Source of the DNA: Halorientalis litorea
GTDB taxonomy: Archaea > Halobacteriota > Halobacteria > Halobacteriales > Haloarculaceae
Reading direction: 5' to 3'
Assembly (NCBI RefSeq): GCF_023028225.1
Contig: NZ_CP095482.1
Location: 744,001 to 808,000 of the forward strand
DNA: 64,000 nt
Positions 9,505 to 18,524 of the stretch are shown in pieces. The position numbers were made by a program, and so were the translations under genes. How positions within the stretch are numbered: the stretch's first letter is position 1; each line of letters begins with the position of its first letter. The notes beneath the pieces are model-generated. The model did not search any database and was not told the DNA's origin. It saw only the letters and a program-made list of their open reading frames with translations.

Positions 9505-10887
9505 ATGCGAACGCTCGCGTTCGATGGCCGGATGGGTGCCAGCGGGGACATGCTCCTCGGGGCACTGCTCGCGGCCGGAGCCGACCGGGACGCCCTCGCA
9601 CCCGTCGAGGAGTCCACGCTCCGCGTGACTTACGAGGTCCGGCCCGTCGAGAAGAACGGTATCGCGGCCACCGCCGTCGATGTCGTCCGCCCGGAGGAAG
9701 GAACACACGACCACTCCCCCGACCCCGAACACGGCCACGACGACGCAGGGGCACAGTTACACGAACACGACGACGGGGACGGGGCACACGACCACTCCCC
9801 CGACCCCGAACACGGCCACGACGACCTCGCGGACGAACCCCATCGCCACGGGCACGGCGAGGACGCAGGACACACACACGCCGAGGGACACGGCCCACAG
9901 CGGACGCTCTCGGGAGTCCTCGACATCGTGGACAAGATGGACCTCCCCGAATCGGTCGCCGCCGACGCGACGGCCATCTTCGAGACGTTGGCCGCGGCGG
10001 AGGCGGCCGTCCACGGGACCGACCCGGCGGAGACGCACTTCCACGAGGTGGGTGCCGACGACGCCATCGCGGACGTGGTGGGCGTCTGTCTGCTTCTCGC
10101 GGACCTCGGCGTCGACCGCGTGGTGACGACCCCACTCTCGACTGGCGGCGGCGACGTCGGGATGAGCCACGGGACCTACTCCGTTCCGACCCCGGCGGTC
10201 GTCGAACTCGCCGAACGGGCCGACTGGTCGCTCCGCGGTGGGCCGGTCGAGCGCGAACTCCTGACGCCGACGGGCGCGGCGATTCTCGCCCACGTCGCGG
10301 TGGGCGTCCCCGACCTTCCCGAACTCCGGGTCGCCGCGTCAGGGTACGGCGCGGGCGGTTACGACCTGCCCGACCGCCCGAACGTCCTCCGCGCCATCGT
10401 CGGCGACGGGAGCGGCGGCCTCCAGCGCGACGACATCACAGTGCTGGAGACGAACCTCGACGACGCGCCCCCGGAGGTGCTGGGCGGCCTCCAGGAGACG
10501 CTGGCAGAGGCTGGCGCGCGCGACGTGTCTATCGTCCCGCTGACGATGAAGAAGTCCCGGCCCGGCCACCTCGTGAAGGTCATCACCAAGCCCGCGGACG
10601 CACAGCGAGTCGCACGCAGACTGGCCGAGGAGACGGGAACGCTCGGCATCCGGGAACACGGCGCGGGCCACCGGTGGGTCGCGTCGCGCGAGTACCGGAC
10701 CGTGACGGTCACCGAGGGTGAGACGGACCGCGACGTGACGGTGAAAGTCGCCAGCGACGAGGCGGGAACGGTCTACGACGTGAGTGCCGAGTACGACGAC
10801 GCGCTGACCGCGGCCGACGCCCTCGGCCTCCCCGTCCGGGAGGTCACGCGCCGGGCGGAGGCGACGGCCCGGGACGCCCTCGACTGA
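9505..10887 (+). CDS. larC: LarC nickel insertion protein with His-rich insert
   Basis: 460 residues from the ATG before RTLAFDGRMGASGDM, the LarC N-terminal signature. LarC is a CTP-dependent cyclometallase that inserts nickel into the pincer nucleotide cofactor of LarA-type racemases. The second domain has MKKSRPGH. A long insert (about residues 68-132) holds some 20 His, probably a nickel store. In lactobacilli LarC needs a programmed frameshift; here it is one open frame. No larA, larB or larE lies in the window, so the target enzyme is elsewhere. An in-frame start 15 codons upstream is less likely. Confidence 0.9.
   Translation: MRTLAFDGRMGASGDMLLGALLAAGADRDALAPVEESTLRVTYEVRPVEKNGIAATAVDVVRPEEGTHDHSPDPEHGHDDAGAQLHEHDDGDGAHDHSPDPEHGHDDLADEPHRHGHGEDAGHTHAEGHGPQRTLSGVLDIVDKMDLPESVAADATAIFETLAAAEAAVHGTDPAETHFHEVGADDAIADVVGVCLLLADLGVDRVVTTPLSTGGGDVGMSHGTYSVPTPAVVELAERADWSLRGGPVERELLTPTGAAILAHVAVGVPDLPELRVAASGYGAGGYDLPDRPNVLRAIVGDGSGGLQRDDITVLETNLDDAPPEVLGGLQETLAEAGARDVSIVPLTMKKSRPGHLVKVITKPADAQRVARRLAEETGTLGIREHGAGHRWVASREYRTVTVTEGETDRDVTVKVASDEAGTVYDVSAEYDDALTAADALGLPVREVTRRAEATARDALD
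9704..9825 (+). repeat. 41-bp exact direct repeat inside larC
   Basis: Bases 9704-9744 and 9785-9825 are identical. Both encode HDHSPDPEHGHDD, so the His-rich nickel-binding stretch was doubled by a recent in-frame duplication. Confidence 0.9.
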
Positions 10888-10890
10888 CGG

Positions 10891-11670
10891 TCATTCGTCC
10901 CCGCGGTGTTCGGCCAGTGCCTCCTCGACGGTCAACTCGCCGACTGCGACCCGGCGGGCCAGCGACTCGTCGATGGCGCGGTTCTCTGCCGACTGCTCGC
11001 GCGAGCGGTCCTGTATCGTCCGAATCTCGCCGGCCGTCGGTTCGATGTCGCGTGATTCGACTTCCTCCCCCTCGATGCGGGCGATGTTGACTGCCGCCAG
11101 CACGTCGCCCATGCCGCGCGCGCCGGTGCCGAGGTACGGCGTCGTCCCGGTTTCGTCGACCAACTCGACGGGCACGTCCGGCAAGTCGTCGATGATGCGC
11201 GCGCCGACCATCCGCGCGCCGTCGCCGATACGAACCAACGGGTTCGGCGCGTCGTCGACCTCCTCGCAGACGACTTCGGCGGCGTCGGCGGCGGGGACGT
11301 GGAACGCGGCGACCACGGCGTCCCCAGAGAGGACGGCCACGCCCGGCCGCTCGCCGGGGTCGATGCCGACGACGGTCCGCCCGTCGCCGCCACGGAGGAG
11401 GGTGAGTACGTCCTCGACGGCGCGGCGCGGGTCGGCGGGGTCGGCTTCCACCGCCGGCACGTCCGCGTCCGGGGCGGCGTCGGGGCCGGTGACGACGACG
11501 GTGGTCCGCTCGGGGAGGGGGTCGCCGGGTTCGACGGTGGTGAAGGGCACGCCGCGGTCCCGTAGCTCGTTGACCACGCCGTGATACACCTCGAAGTCCG
11601 CCGTCGCGACGACTATCACGGGTCGGCCTTGGCGGCGGACCGACTTCAGTGATTGCACGGGCGATTGCAC
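10891..11670 (-). CDS. predicted RNase H/RuvC-fold protein, haloarchaeal
   Basis: 259 residues. The central segment VVGIDPGERPGVAVL has the first strand and acidic residue of a RuvC/YqgF-type RNase H fold, and later VDETGTTPYLG resembles the DE-T element of that superfamily, as in COG2410-type predicted nucleases. The C-terminal 60 residues are helical with ARRVAVGELTVEEALAEH. It converges on larC with three bases between stops. A structure-specific nuclease is the likely role, but activity is inferred from motifs only. Confidence 0.6.
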   Translation of the reverse strand: MQSPVQSLKSVRRQGRPVIVVATADFEVYHGVVNELRDRGVPFTTVEPGDPLPERTTVVVTGPDAAPDADVPAVEADPADPRRAVEDVLTLLRGGDGRTVVGIDPGERPGVAVLSGDAVVAAFHVPAADAAEVVCEEVDDAPNPLVRIGDGARMVGARIIDDLPDVPVELVDETGTTPYLGTGARGMGDVLAAVNIARIEGEEVESRDIEPTAGEIRTIQDRSREQSAENRAIDESLARRVAVGELTVEEALAEHRGDE

Positions 11671-11703
11671 AACCGCTTTGCACGAGCGGACGATGGCTCG
11701 GAT

Positions 11704-12102
11704 ATGGACGCCGAGTGGGTCGCTGGCTGGACGGCGGAGCGGCGACGGCGAATCCTGTTTCTCACGGGGCTTCCGGCACTCGCAGTTACCCTCGTGGGGA
11801 CGCTCGGCCCGTTCGTCGTCGCGGCGACGTGGCTCCCGAACCTCGTCGTCGTGGGGGGCGCGTGGCTCGTACTCGCCTCACTGGTCACGAACCAGCGGAC
11901 CTACCGCACGACGGGGACGGGCCTCGAACGCGAGGGGCGACTCCGGACCCGGACGTACCGATGGGACGAACTGGCGGGCTACGAGGTGACCGACGGTGCC
12001 ATCGTCATCCACCGGAAGGGCGTGTGGCCCGCGATACGGTGCGCACTCGCGGACATCGAGGACGTCGACGCGGTGCGGGCGGCACTCGATAGACACCTCT
12101 GA
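11704..12102 (+). CDS. two-helix membrane protein with PH-like C-terminal domain
   Basis: 132 residues from ATG 11704. Two adjacent hydrophobic helices (about 18-60) precede a soluble segment in which TYRTTGTGLEREGRLRTRTY and WDELAGYEVTDGAIVIHRKG fit the bacterial PH (DUF304-like) fold. Such proteins sit in the membrane with unknown roles. It ends 39 bp before the chosen radB start and may be co-transcribed with it. Confidence 0.6.
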   Translation: MDAEWVAGWTAERRRRILFLTGLPALAVTLVGTLGPFVVAATWLPNLVVVGGAWLVLASLVTNQRTYRTTGTGLEREGRLRTRTYRWDELAGYEVTDGAIVIHRKGVWPAIRCALADIEDVDAVRAALDRHL

Positions 12103-12141
12103 GTGGGAGCCCTTTTGCCGGATGGCGACCTACAGCGGCGT

Positions 12142-12834
12142 GTGAGCGAGCCGATTCCGACCGGCTGTTCGGCCGTCGACGAGTTGCTCGGCGGCGGGTT
12201 CGAGCGCGGCGTCGTCACGCAGTTGTACGGCCCGCCCGCCGCGGGGAAGACGAACCTCGCGCTGAGCGGTGCCGTCGCGACGGCCGCCGCGGGCGACAAC
12301 GCGCTGTTCATCGACACCGAGGGCCTCTCGGTGGACCGACTCGAACAACTGGCCGGCGGACACACCGACGACGTGTCGGAACTGGCCTCCCACATCATCG
12401 TCTCGGACGTGCACGACTTCGACGAACAGGGCGAGGCCGTCAGGGACGCCGCCGAGTTCGCCGAACAGGTCGAGCTAATCGTCCTCGACAGCGCGACGGG
12501 CTTTTACCGCATCCGCCGCGCGGAGGACGAGGAGGCCGGTGACGCCCTCCGGACCGTCGCACAGCAGGTGACACACCTGCTCTCGTTGGCACGTAAACAC
12601 GACCTCGCGGTGGTGGTCACGAACCAAGTGTTCACCGACCCGGACAGCGACCGCGCCCGACCGCTCGGGGGCCACACCCTCACCCACTGGTCGGGCGTCG
12701 TCTGCCGCATCGAGCGGTTCCGGGGCGGCAACCGCCGGATTACCCTGGAAAAACACCAGTCCAAGCCAGCGGGCGACAGCGCGGGCTTCAGAATCGTCGG
12801 CGACGGACTGGCGAGCGTCGAAGACCCGCGCTGA
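12142..12834 (+). CDS. radB: RadB, RadA paralogue for DNA repair
   Basis: 230 residues from the GTG before SEPIPTGCSAVDELLGGG, the usual RadB N-terminus. Walker A GPPAAGKT and Walker B LIVLDSATGFYR mark the RecA/RAD51 core; the N-terminal helix-hairpin-helix domain of RadA is absent, as normal for RadB. It binds single-stranded DNA and assists RadA in recombination. An upstream in-frame GTG at 12103 directly follows the previous stop and is less likely. Confidence 0.9.
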   Translation: MSEPIPTGCSAVDELLGGGFERGVVTQLYGPPAAGKTNLALSGAVATAAAGDNALFIDTEGLSVDRLEQLAGGHTDDVSELASHIIVSDVHDFDEQGEAVRDAAEFAEQVELIVLDSATGFYRIRRAEDEEAGDALRTVAQQVTHLLSLARKHDLAVVVTNQVFTDPDSDRARPLGGHTLTHWSGVVCRIERFRGGNRRITLEKHQSKPAGDSAGFRIVGDGLASVEDPR

Positions 12835-13293
12835 CTACAGCCAGCGTGGCGTCGACTCGCAGTAGTCCGCGTGGGCGTCGCCGAACGCGGCCCGCAACGC
12901 CGGTTCCTCCTCGTAGAGCGCCAGCAGGTGGTAGGCCAGCCACAGCAGCCCCGCGTACGCGGCGGTGACCGGCGACGCGAGCAGGACGGCGACGCCGCCG
13001 GCCGCGACGACGGTACCGAGATAGAGCGGGTTCCGGGTGTGCGCGAGCGCGCCCGCGGTCACGAGGGACTCGGGCTCGGTCGCCGGTGCGGGCGGGACAC
13101 CCGCCCGCGCGAACGTGTGGACGGCCCAGCCGACTAGTCCGAGGCCGGCGAGGACGAACGGGACGCCGACGACCCGGAGCGGGCCGACGGCCGAGACCGC
13201 GAACGGGTCGAGCAACGCCAGCACCGGCCCGACAGCGACCACCACGAGCGTCGGCGCGAGCGCGAACAGGTAGGCCCGGCGGTCGGTCGGCAT
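12835..13293 (-). CDS. isoprenylcysteine/phospholipid methyltransferase-like membrane protein
   Basis: 152 residues from the ATG of MPTDRRAY. Four or five hydrophobic helices and the motif LAHTRNPLYLGTVV, the SAM-binding RHPxYLG-type signature of the ICMT/PEMT superfamily, followed by EEEPALRAAFGDAHADYCES. Members methylate membrane-bound substrates; the substrate here is unknown. It converges with radB, the stop codons being adjacent. Upstream in-frame codons to 13419 lack family similarity. Confidence 0.75.
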   Translation of the reverse strand: MPTDRRAYLFALAPTLVVVAVGPVLALLDPFAVSAVGPLRVVGVPFVLAGLGLVGWAVHTFARAGVPPAPATEPESLVTAGALAHTRNPLYLGTVVAAGGVAVLLASPVTAAYAGLLWLAYHLLALYEEEPALRAAFGDAHADYCESTPRWL

Positions 13294-13394
13294 CGCCGGT
13301 GGTTGTCGCTGGCCGGACAAAACAGTTCGGCGGGCGGCGATGCGGAGGCGGTTAGGGGTGCGGCGGACGGTGCTGAGCGGTGTGGTCCACCATC

Positions 13395-13449
13395 CGCGCG
13401 CCGGCGGCGCGCGGTTCACTGCTGGCGAGGCCGGTGGCCGAGCCAGCAG
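13395..13449. repeat. GC-rich hairpins beside element A
   Basis: A GCGCGCC/GGCGCGC palindrome is followed by CTGCTGGC (13419-13426) paired with GCCAGCAG (13442-13449). The second hairpin is closely related to the one after ilvD (CCGCTGGC/GCCAGCGG), tying the two loci together. It may also end the transcript of the phosphate operon. Confidence 0.6.
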
Positions 13450-13453
13450 GGAG

Positions 13454-13519
13454 TTTTATACTAAATTTTGCAAGGAGTGGTTCGCGCGGAGCGCGAACCC
13501 GACGCAGTGAAATTTAGTA
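13454..13519 (-). repeat. palindromic gene-end element, copy A (after phoU)
   Basis: Outer inverted repeat TACTAAATTT (13459-13468) and AAATTTAGTA (13510-13519) encloses a perfect 9-bp hairpin, GGTTCGCGC-GGA-GCGCGAACC (13479-13499). The flanks TTTTGCAAGGAGTG and CCGACGCAGTGAAATTTA recur at 29.6 kb, and a 30-bp core recurs exactly at 60491-60520. The outer repeat overlaps the TAA stop codon of the phoU gene. Confidence 0.85.
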
Positions 13520-14239
13520 GATGAGGGCGTCGTCGTTCTCGACCATGTACAGCGTGCGCGCGGCGATGTTGACCGCGTGGTCGCCGACGCGTTCGAGGTC
13601 ACGAATCGTCAGCAGGAGGCGGGACACCTCGTTCATCAGTGCCTCGATGTCGTCGACGTCGCCGGGGTCCGCCCGACTGCTCTCGGGCGTGAGGTTGCTG
13701 TCGTCGTCCGGGTCGCCGAACTCCGTCTCGATGAGGTCGCGGACGACGACGTTCGAGGCGTCCTCACACCGGGCGTCGATGTCGTCGTCGCGGTCGGCGA
13801 TGGCGAAACACGCCTCCGGGTCCTGCTCCGCGTAGGCCGCCATCGCGTCCTCGACCATGTCGAGCGTCTCCTCGCCGATGGCGCGGATGTCCACGTCGGG
13901 GTAGAGGTCACGGGTGGCGTCGAGCGTGTACTCCCCGAGGTTGGTCGCGAGGTCAGCGATGCGTTCGAGGTCGGTGATGACCTTGAACGAGGCGGCGATA
14001 AAGCGGAGGTCACCCGCGACCGGTTGCTGGAGGGCGAAGAGGTCGATACAGTCCCGTTCGAGGTCTAGGTAGAGTTCGTTTATCTCGTGGTCGCCTTCGA
14101 TGACCTCCCAAGCGAGGTCCTCGTCTTTCGCTTCGAGGGCGTCCAGTCCCATGCGGAACCGTTCGAGAACGACTTCGCTCATGTAGAGGACGTCGTCCTG
14201 CAGAGATTCGAGTTGTTGTTGGTAGTCCTCTCGTGGCAT
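13514..14239 (-). CDS. phoU: PhoU-domain phosphate regulator, distal copy
   Basis: 241 residues from the ATG of MPREDYQQ; 25 in-frame codons upstream are unlikely. Two PhoU three-helix bundles with the metal-binding ExxxD pattern (ELYLDLERDCIDLFALQQP). PhoU proteins couple the Pst transporter to phosphate signalling. It follows phoU2, 119 bp downstream, and may have its own promoter (AT-rich stretch about 14262-14270). Its last 72 bases are identical to the end of phoU2 and its stop lies inside a palindromic element. Confidence 0.85.
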   Translation of the reverse strand: MPREDYQQQLESLQDDVLYMSEVVLERFRMGLDALEAKDEDLAWEVIEGDHEINELYLDLERDCIDLFALQQPVAGDLRFIAASFKVITDLERIADLATNLGEYTLDATRDLYPDVDIRAIGEETLDMVEDAMAAYAEQDPEACFAIADRDDDIDARCEDASNVVVRDLIETEFGDPDDDSNLTPESSRADPGDVDDIEALMNEVSRLLLTIRDLERVGDHAVNIAARTLYMVENDDALIY

Positions 14240-14358
14240 GGCTGACACGACTGGTTCAGCGGTGAAACCGTTTTTGATGCGTCTATTGTCGTCTCTATAG
14301 CCGAACAAGGACACAGCGTAGGCAGTCGGAGGACGGGGCGGCCACGTGTTCCGGGTAG

Positions 14359-15027
14359 TCAGTAGATGAGGGCGTCGTCGTTCTCGACCATGTACAGCGT
14401 GCGCGCGGCGATGTTGACCGCGTGGTCGCCGATGCGTTCCGTGTCCCTGACCGTCAGGAGAACGTCGGTGACCGTTTCGAGGCGGGATTCGAGCGTCTCG
14501 GGGTCGGGACGGCTGTCCGCGAGGTCACGGACGACCCGTTGTACAGTCCGCTCACAGCGGCCGTCGAGGTCGTCGTCGCGGTCGGCGACGTCGTAGCACA
14601 TCGCCGTGTCGCCGTCGGCGTAGGCGGCCGTCGCGTCGTCCAACATCCCGACGGTGGTCGAAACGAGGTCTTGCAGGCCGATGGAGTCGAACTCCGCGAA
14701 CTCGGCGTCGACGATGTACCCGGCGAGGTTCGCCGCGAGGTCGGCGACCCGTTCGAGGTCGGTGATGATTTTAAACGAGGCGGCGATAAAGCGGAGGTCA
14801 CCTGCGACCGGTTGCTGGAGGGCGAAGAGGTCGATACAGTCCCGTTCCAAGTCTAAGTAGAGTTCGTTGATGTCGTCGTCGGAGTCGGCGATGCGAGCGG
14901 CTAGCCGTCGGTCCTCGGTTTCGAGTGCGGTCACGACCTTTCGGAGGCGTGTCGAGACGACGTTCGCCATGTGGACGACTTCGTCGCGGAGTGCGTCCAG
15001 TGCCTGGCGGAACTCCTCGCGGGGCAT
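14359..15027 (-). CDS. phoU: PhoU-domain phosphate regulator, proximal copy
   Basis: 222 residues, ATG directly after the TAG of pstB, so translation is probably coupled. It shares the MPRE start and the segment around LYLDLERDCIDLFALQQPVA with the distal copy; the middle differs and is shorter. It is expected to restrain PstSCAB transport and relay phosphate status. Two PhoU genes in one operon plus an AbrB-PhoU protein nearby give three PhoU-domain proteins in 7.4 kb. Confidence 0.88.
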   Translation of the reverse strand: MPREEFRQALDALRDEVVHMANVVSTRLRKVVTALETEDRRLAARIADSDDDINELYLDLERDCIDLFALQQPVAGDLRFIAASFKIITDLERVADLAANLAGYIVDAEFAEFDSIGLQDLVSTTVGMLDDATAAYADGDTAMCYDVADRDDDLDGRCERTVQRVVRDLADSRPDPETLESRLETVTDVLLTVRDTERIGDHAVNIAARTLYMVENDDALIY

Positions 15028-15900
15028 CTATCCGAACTTGCCGGTGATGTAGTCCTCGACGCGTTCGTGTTCTGGGTTCTCGAATATCTTGTCCGTGTCG
15101 TCGAACTCGACGAGTTCACCACCGGTGAGGAAGACGGCCGTCTTGTCGGAGATGCGGGCCGCCTGCTGCATATTGTGGGTGACGATGGCGACGGTGTACT
15201 CGTCCGCGAGTTCGTCGATGAGGTCCTCGATTTTCGAGGTGGCGATGGGGTCGAGCGCGGACGCCGGTTCGTCCATCAGGACGACTTGCGGGTCGACGGC
15301 GATGGCACGGGCGATGCAGAGTCGCTGTTGTTGTCCGCCCGAGAGGCCGGTCGCCGACTCGTCGAGGCGGTCTTTGACTTCGTCCCAGAGTGCCGCGCGC
15401 TTGAGTGCCGTCTCGACGCGCTCGTCGAGGTTCTCCGTGTCGTTCTGGATTCGCAGGCCGTAGGCTACGTTGTCGTAGATGCTCTTCGGGAAGGGGTTGG
15501 GATGCTGGAACACCATCCCGATGCGCCGCCGGAGCGCGACCGGGTCCACGTCGTCGGCGTAGACATCGTGGCCCTCGAAGTACAACTCGCCGTCGACGCG
15601 GGCGATGTCGATGAGGTCGTTCATCCGGTTGACACACCGGAGGAACGTGGATTTCCCACAGCCGGAGGGACCGATGAGAGCGGTGACCTTGTTCGCCGGA
15701 ATCTGTATCGACACGTCGTCGAGCGCCTGCGTGTCGCCGTAGTACACGTCGAGGTTGCGTGATTCGATGACGGTGTGTGCCGCCGCCTGTGTCTCTCGGG
15801 AGTCCCGTTCGGAGAGTCCGCCACCGCCCGGGTCCGTCGAGATGAGTTGGTCTGAGTCGCCCTGTGCGCCGGTCGAGGTGCTGGTCTTGTCTTGTGACAT
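15028..15900 (-). CDS. pstB: phosphate ABC transporter ATP-binding protein PstB
   Basis: 290 residues from the ATG of MSQDKTST, whose A is shared with the pstA TGA. Walker [10 protein letters not shown], signature LSGGQQQR, Walker [14 protein letters not shown] and H-loop HNMQQA are intact. A 45-residue N-terminal leader rich in Ser, Thr, Gly and Asp precedes the ATPase domain. It powers PstAC-mediated phosphate uptake. Confidence 0.95.
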   Translation of the reverse strand: MSQDKTSTSTGAQGDSDQLISTDPGGGGLSERDSRETQAAAHTVIESRNLDVYYGDTQALDDVSIQIPANKVTALIGPSGCGKSTFLRCVNRMNDLIDIARVDGELYFEGHDVYADDVDPVALRRRIGMVFQHPNPFPKSIYDNVAYGLRIQNDTENLDERVETALKRAALWDEVKDRLDESATGLSGGQQQRLCIARAIAVDPQVVLMDEPASALDPIATSKIEDLIDELADEYTVAIVTHNMQQAARISDKTAVFLTGGELVEFDDTDKIFENPEHERVEDYITGKFG

Positions 15901-17522
15901 CAGAAGTCCTCCTGTTCGAACTTGTTTCTGAGTAGGATGGCGATGGAGTTCATCGTCAAGAGGACGATGAGCAGCGTCACCACGCCCGCCGCGACGACGC
16001 CCTGCTGGAACGCCTGACTCGGGTAGCCCGACCACGCGTACACCTGCATCGGCATCGCCGACGTCCGACTGAACAGGCCTGCGGGTGCGTTGAACGCCGT
16101 GGTCGCGGTCCCGATCATGATGAGCGGGGCCGTCTCCCCGATGGCGCGACCGAGCGCGAGTATCGTCCCGGTCAGCGTTCCGGGAAGTGCCCGCGGGAGG
16201 ACGACGTTCCGAATCGTCTGCCAGCGCGTCGCTCCCATGCCGTAGGAAGCCTGTCGCAGCGAGTCCGGAACCGCGCTGATTGCCTCCCGTGCCGAGATGA
16301 TGACGATGGGGAGGATGAGCAGCGACAGCGTGAGCGCCGCCGTGAGGACGGTCCCGACGCCGGTCCCGACCAGTCTCGCGAACAGCGCGAGGCCCAACAG
16401 GCCGTAGACGACCGACGGGACGCCGGCGAGGTTCGAGATGTTGATGCGGATGAACCGGGCAATCTTCCCGCCGACGCCGCTCGACGGCGCGTACTCTTCG
16501 AGGAACAGGGCCGCACCGATGGCGACCAACAGCGTGATGATGGCCACCAGAACGATGATGAACACCGACCCGATGATGGCGGGGTACAGCCCGGCCTGTT
16601 CGGCTGTCTGTGAGTGGTCGCTGGTGACGAACTGCCAGTCGAACCACGGTGCCGGGCCGGTGACGCCCAGCACGTCCGGGACGGCCCAGAGCAGGGCGAT
16701 GCCGACGACGAACAGAACCGGGCCGACGAACCCGACTCGTCGGTCACGCTCGATGATGTTCTTCGCCGCGACGATGCCGAACGGGACGAACAGTGCCGCC
16801 ACGAAGATGAGCCAGATGGACCGCGTGAGTGCCGGGATGGTGTCGACCAGCGGGACGGCCAACACTGCAAACGCCAGCACCGCACCGGCCGCGTAGTTCC
16901 CGTTCCCGATTTCGAGGGCGTCACCGACGAAGTAGCGTGTCGCCAGTGCCGCCGGGACGAGGAGCGAGAAGAGGTAGACGAACGGGCCACCGAGCAGGGC
17001 GGCCGCCGATGTCAGCGGGCCGAGTGCGAGCGTCCCGACGACTGGACCGGCGACGACGACGGCGAGGTAGCCAAGCCCGACCCAGTTGGCCGACGTGTTG
17101 CGTCGGTTGTAGAGGTACAGTCCGCCGAGCGGGACGATGACGGTGAGGAAGTACGCGAACCATGTCTCGTCGCCGGCGATGACTTCGAGGAGCGCGACGA
17201 GCGCGAATCCGCCGAGAGTCCCGGCCAGCGCGGTCGAAGTCAGTTCGAGCGCGACGGTCCCTGCCAGCGAGTTCCGCCGCGTGTACGCGATGAACCCAGC
17301 CGTCGGGGCGACGATGAACAGCGCGAACAGCCCGTACCAAGCCGCGTCGGCCTCACCGAGGCCGAAAGCGTCCCAGAAGACGTACGCGAGCAACACCCCG
17401 AGGGCGACGATGCCGAACAGCGACGCGGCGAGCGTGAGATAGCGGAACACGCGCCCTCTGAGGCGGCTCACGCGCTCGAATTCGCCGGCCGTCGCAGTTC
17501 CGGATTCGGTGTCAGTTGCCAT
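15900..17522 (-). CDS. pstA: phosphate ABC transporter permease PstA, long haloarchaeal form
   Basis: 540 residues against about 290 in bacteria. The C-terminal half has the permease domain with the EAA loop ([27 protein letters not shown]). The N-terminal 250 residues add about eight further hydrophobic helices, as in other haloarchaeal PstA proteins. The purpose of the extension is unknown; it could stabilise the transporter in high salt. Start overlaps closely with the end of pstC. Confidence 0.93.
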   Translation of the reverse strand: MATDTESGTATAGEFERVSRLRGRVFRYLTLAASLFGIVALGVLLAYVFWDAFGLGEADAAWYGLFALFIVAPTAGFIAYTRRNSLAGTVALELTSTALAGTLGGFALVALLEVIAGDETWFAYFLTVIVPLGGLYLYNRRNTSANWVGLGYLAVVVAGPVVGTLALGPLTSAAALLGGPFVYLFSLLVPAALATRYFVGDALEIGNGNYAAGAVLAFAVLAVPLVDTIPALTRSIWLIFVAALFVPFGIVAAKNIIERDRRVGFVGPVLFVVGIALLWAVPDVLGVTGPAPWFDWQFVTSDHSQTAEQAGLYPAIIGSVFIIVLVAIITLLVAIGAALFLEEYAPSSGVGGKIARFIRINISNLAGVPSVVYGLLGLALFARLVGTGVGTVLTAALTLSLLILPIVIISAREAISAVPDSLRQASYGMGATRWQTIRNVVLPRALPGTLTGTILALGRAIGETAPLIMIGTATTAFNAPAGLFSRTSAMPMQVYAWSGYPSQAFQQGVVAAGVVTLLIVLLTMNSIAILLRNKFEQEDF

Positions 17523-17523
17523 C

Positions 17524-18468
17524 TCAGTAGTCCTCCTGGAACCGTTGTGCGATGTAGTCGCTGACGAGGTTGAGCACGAGCGTCATGACGAACAGTGTCA
17601 GGCCGATAGCGAACAGTGCCCGGTAGCCAGTCGTGCCACCGGCGAGGTCGGACTGGCCGAGTTGGACCATCGCCGACGTCATCGTCTGCGTGGACTGGAA
17701 GAAGCTATTGAGCAAGTCGGGGACGGTGTCCGGGAAGCGAGAGCGAGTCCCGGCCGCCACGACGACGATCATCGTTTCGCCGATGGCACGGGACAGCGCG
17801 AGGATGAACGACGCGGCGATGCCCGACAACGACGCCGGGACGACGACACTCGTCGACACCTCGTACTTCGTCGCGCCGAGGCCGTAGGCCCCGTTCCGGA
17901 GCGAGTCGGGCACGGCACTCATGCTGTCCTCGCTGATGGACGAGACCATCGGGATTATCATGATACCCATGACCAGCGACGCCGACAGCGCGTTGAACGT
18001 CCCGAGTTCGATACCGGGAATCGCGTCGAGAATCGGGGTCACGTACACGAGTGCGAAGTACCCGTACACGACTGTCGGAACGCCGGCCAGTACTTCGAGC
18101 AGCGGTTTCAGGACCGCTCGGCGCCGACTGCTCGCGTACTCACTCAAGTAGATAGCAGTGAGGAGACCGACTGGGAGCGAGACCAGTGCCGCGCCGAGCG
18201 TTATCAACAAGGTCCCGAACACGAGCGGCAGGACGCCGAACGCCACCGGTTCGATTCCCGGCGTGAACCGTGTCCCGAGGAGGAACTCCTGAACGGGCAC
18301 CTCGCCGAGGAAGGTTATCGCCGGAAACAGCAGCGATGCGATGATACCGACCGTCGTCAGCACGGAGACGGTCGCACACGCCAGAAAGGCGACTCCGTAA
18401 ATCGATTCACGGAGGTCTTGGAAGCCGCGGTCACCGCTGAGGTCGACGGTTTCTGGTTCGTTGCTCAT
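17524..18468 (-). CDS. pstC: phosphate ABC transporter permease PstC
   Basis: 314 residues, about six helices and the EAA-loop sequence SLRNGAYGLGATKYEVSTSV. It pairs with PstA to form the channel. It lies 56 bp after pstS and one base before pstA, inside the same operon. Confidence 0.93.
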   Translation of the reverse strand: MSNEPETVDLSGDRGFQDLRESIYGVAFLACATVSVLTTVGIIASLLFPAITFLGEVPVQEFLLGTRFTPGIEPVAFGVLPLVFGTLLITLGAALVSLPVGLLTAIYLSEYASSRRRAVLKPLLEVLAGVPTVVYGYFALVYVTPILDAIPGIELGTFNALSASLVMGIMIIPMVSSISEDSMSAVPDSLRNGAYGLGATKYEVSTSVVVPASLSGIAASFILALSRAIGETMIVVVAAGTRSRFPDTVPDLLNSFFQSTQTMTSAMVQLGQSDLAGGTTGYRALFAIGLTLFVMTLVLNLVSDYIAQRFQEDY

Positions 18469-18524
18469 TTCTTAGGAAAGTCGTGGGTGTGTGTACACGA
18501 AAACCGGGGGGGACTTTTCTCTTA

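Noticed and set aside
5406-10721. Very long plus-strand open frames of about 870-890 codons opposite cdc48 and the MFS gene
   Set aside because: They are antisense or shifted shadows of GC-rich genes; they have low-complexity Arg/Pro content and no family similarity, whereas the opposite strand encodes intact known proteins.
9505-10887. Programmed frameshift in larC
   Set aside because: Unlike lactobacilli, both LarC parts are in one continuous frame here.
15028-16647. PstB as a 539-residue fusion
   Set aside because: The first 249 codons of that frame lie over pstA in another frame and are Arg/His-rich shadow sequence; the ATG overlapping the pstA stop gives a normal PstB.
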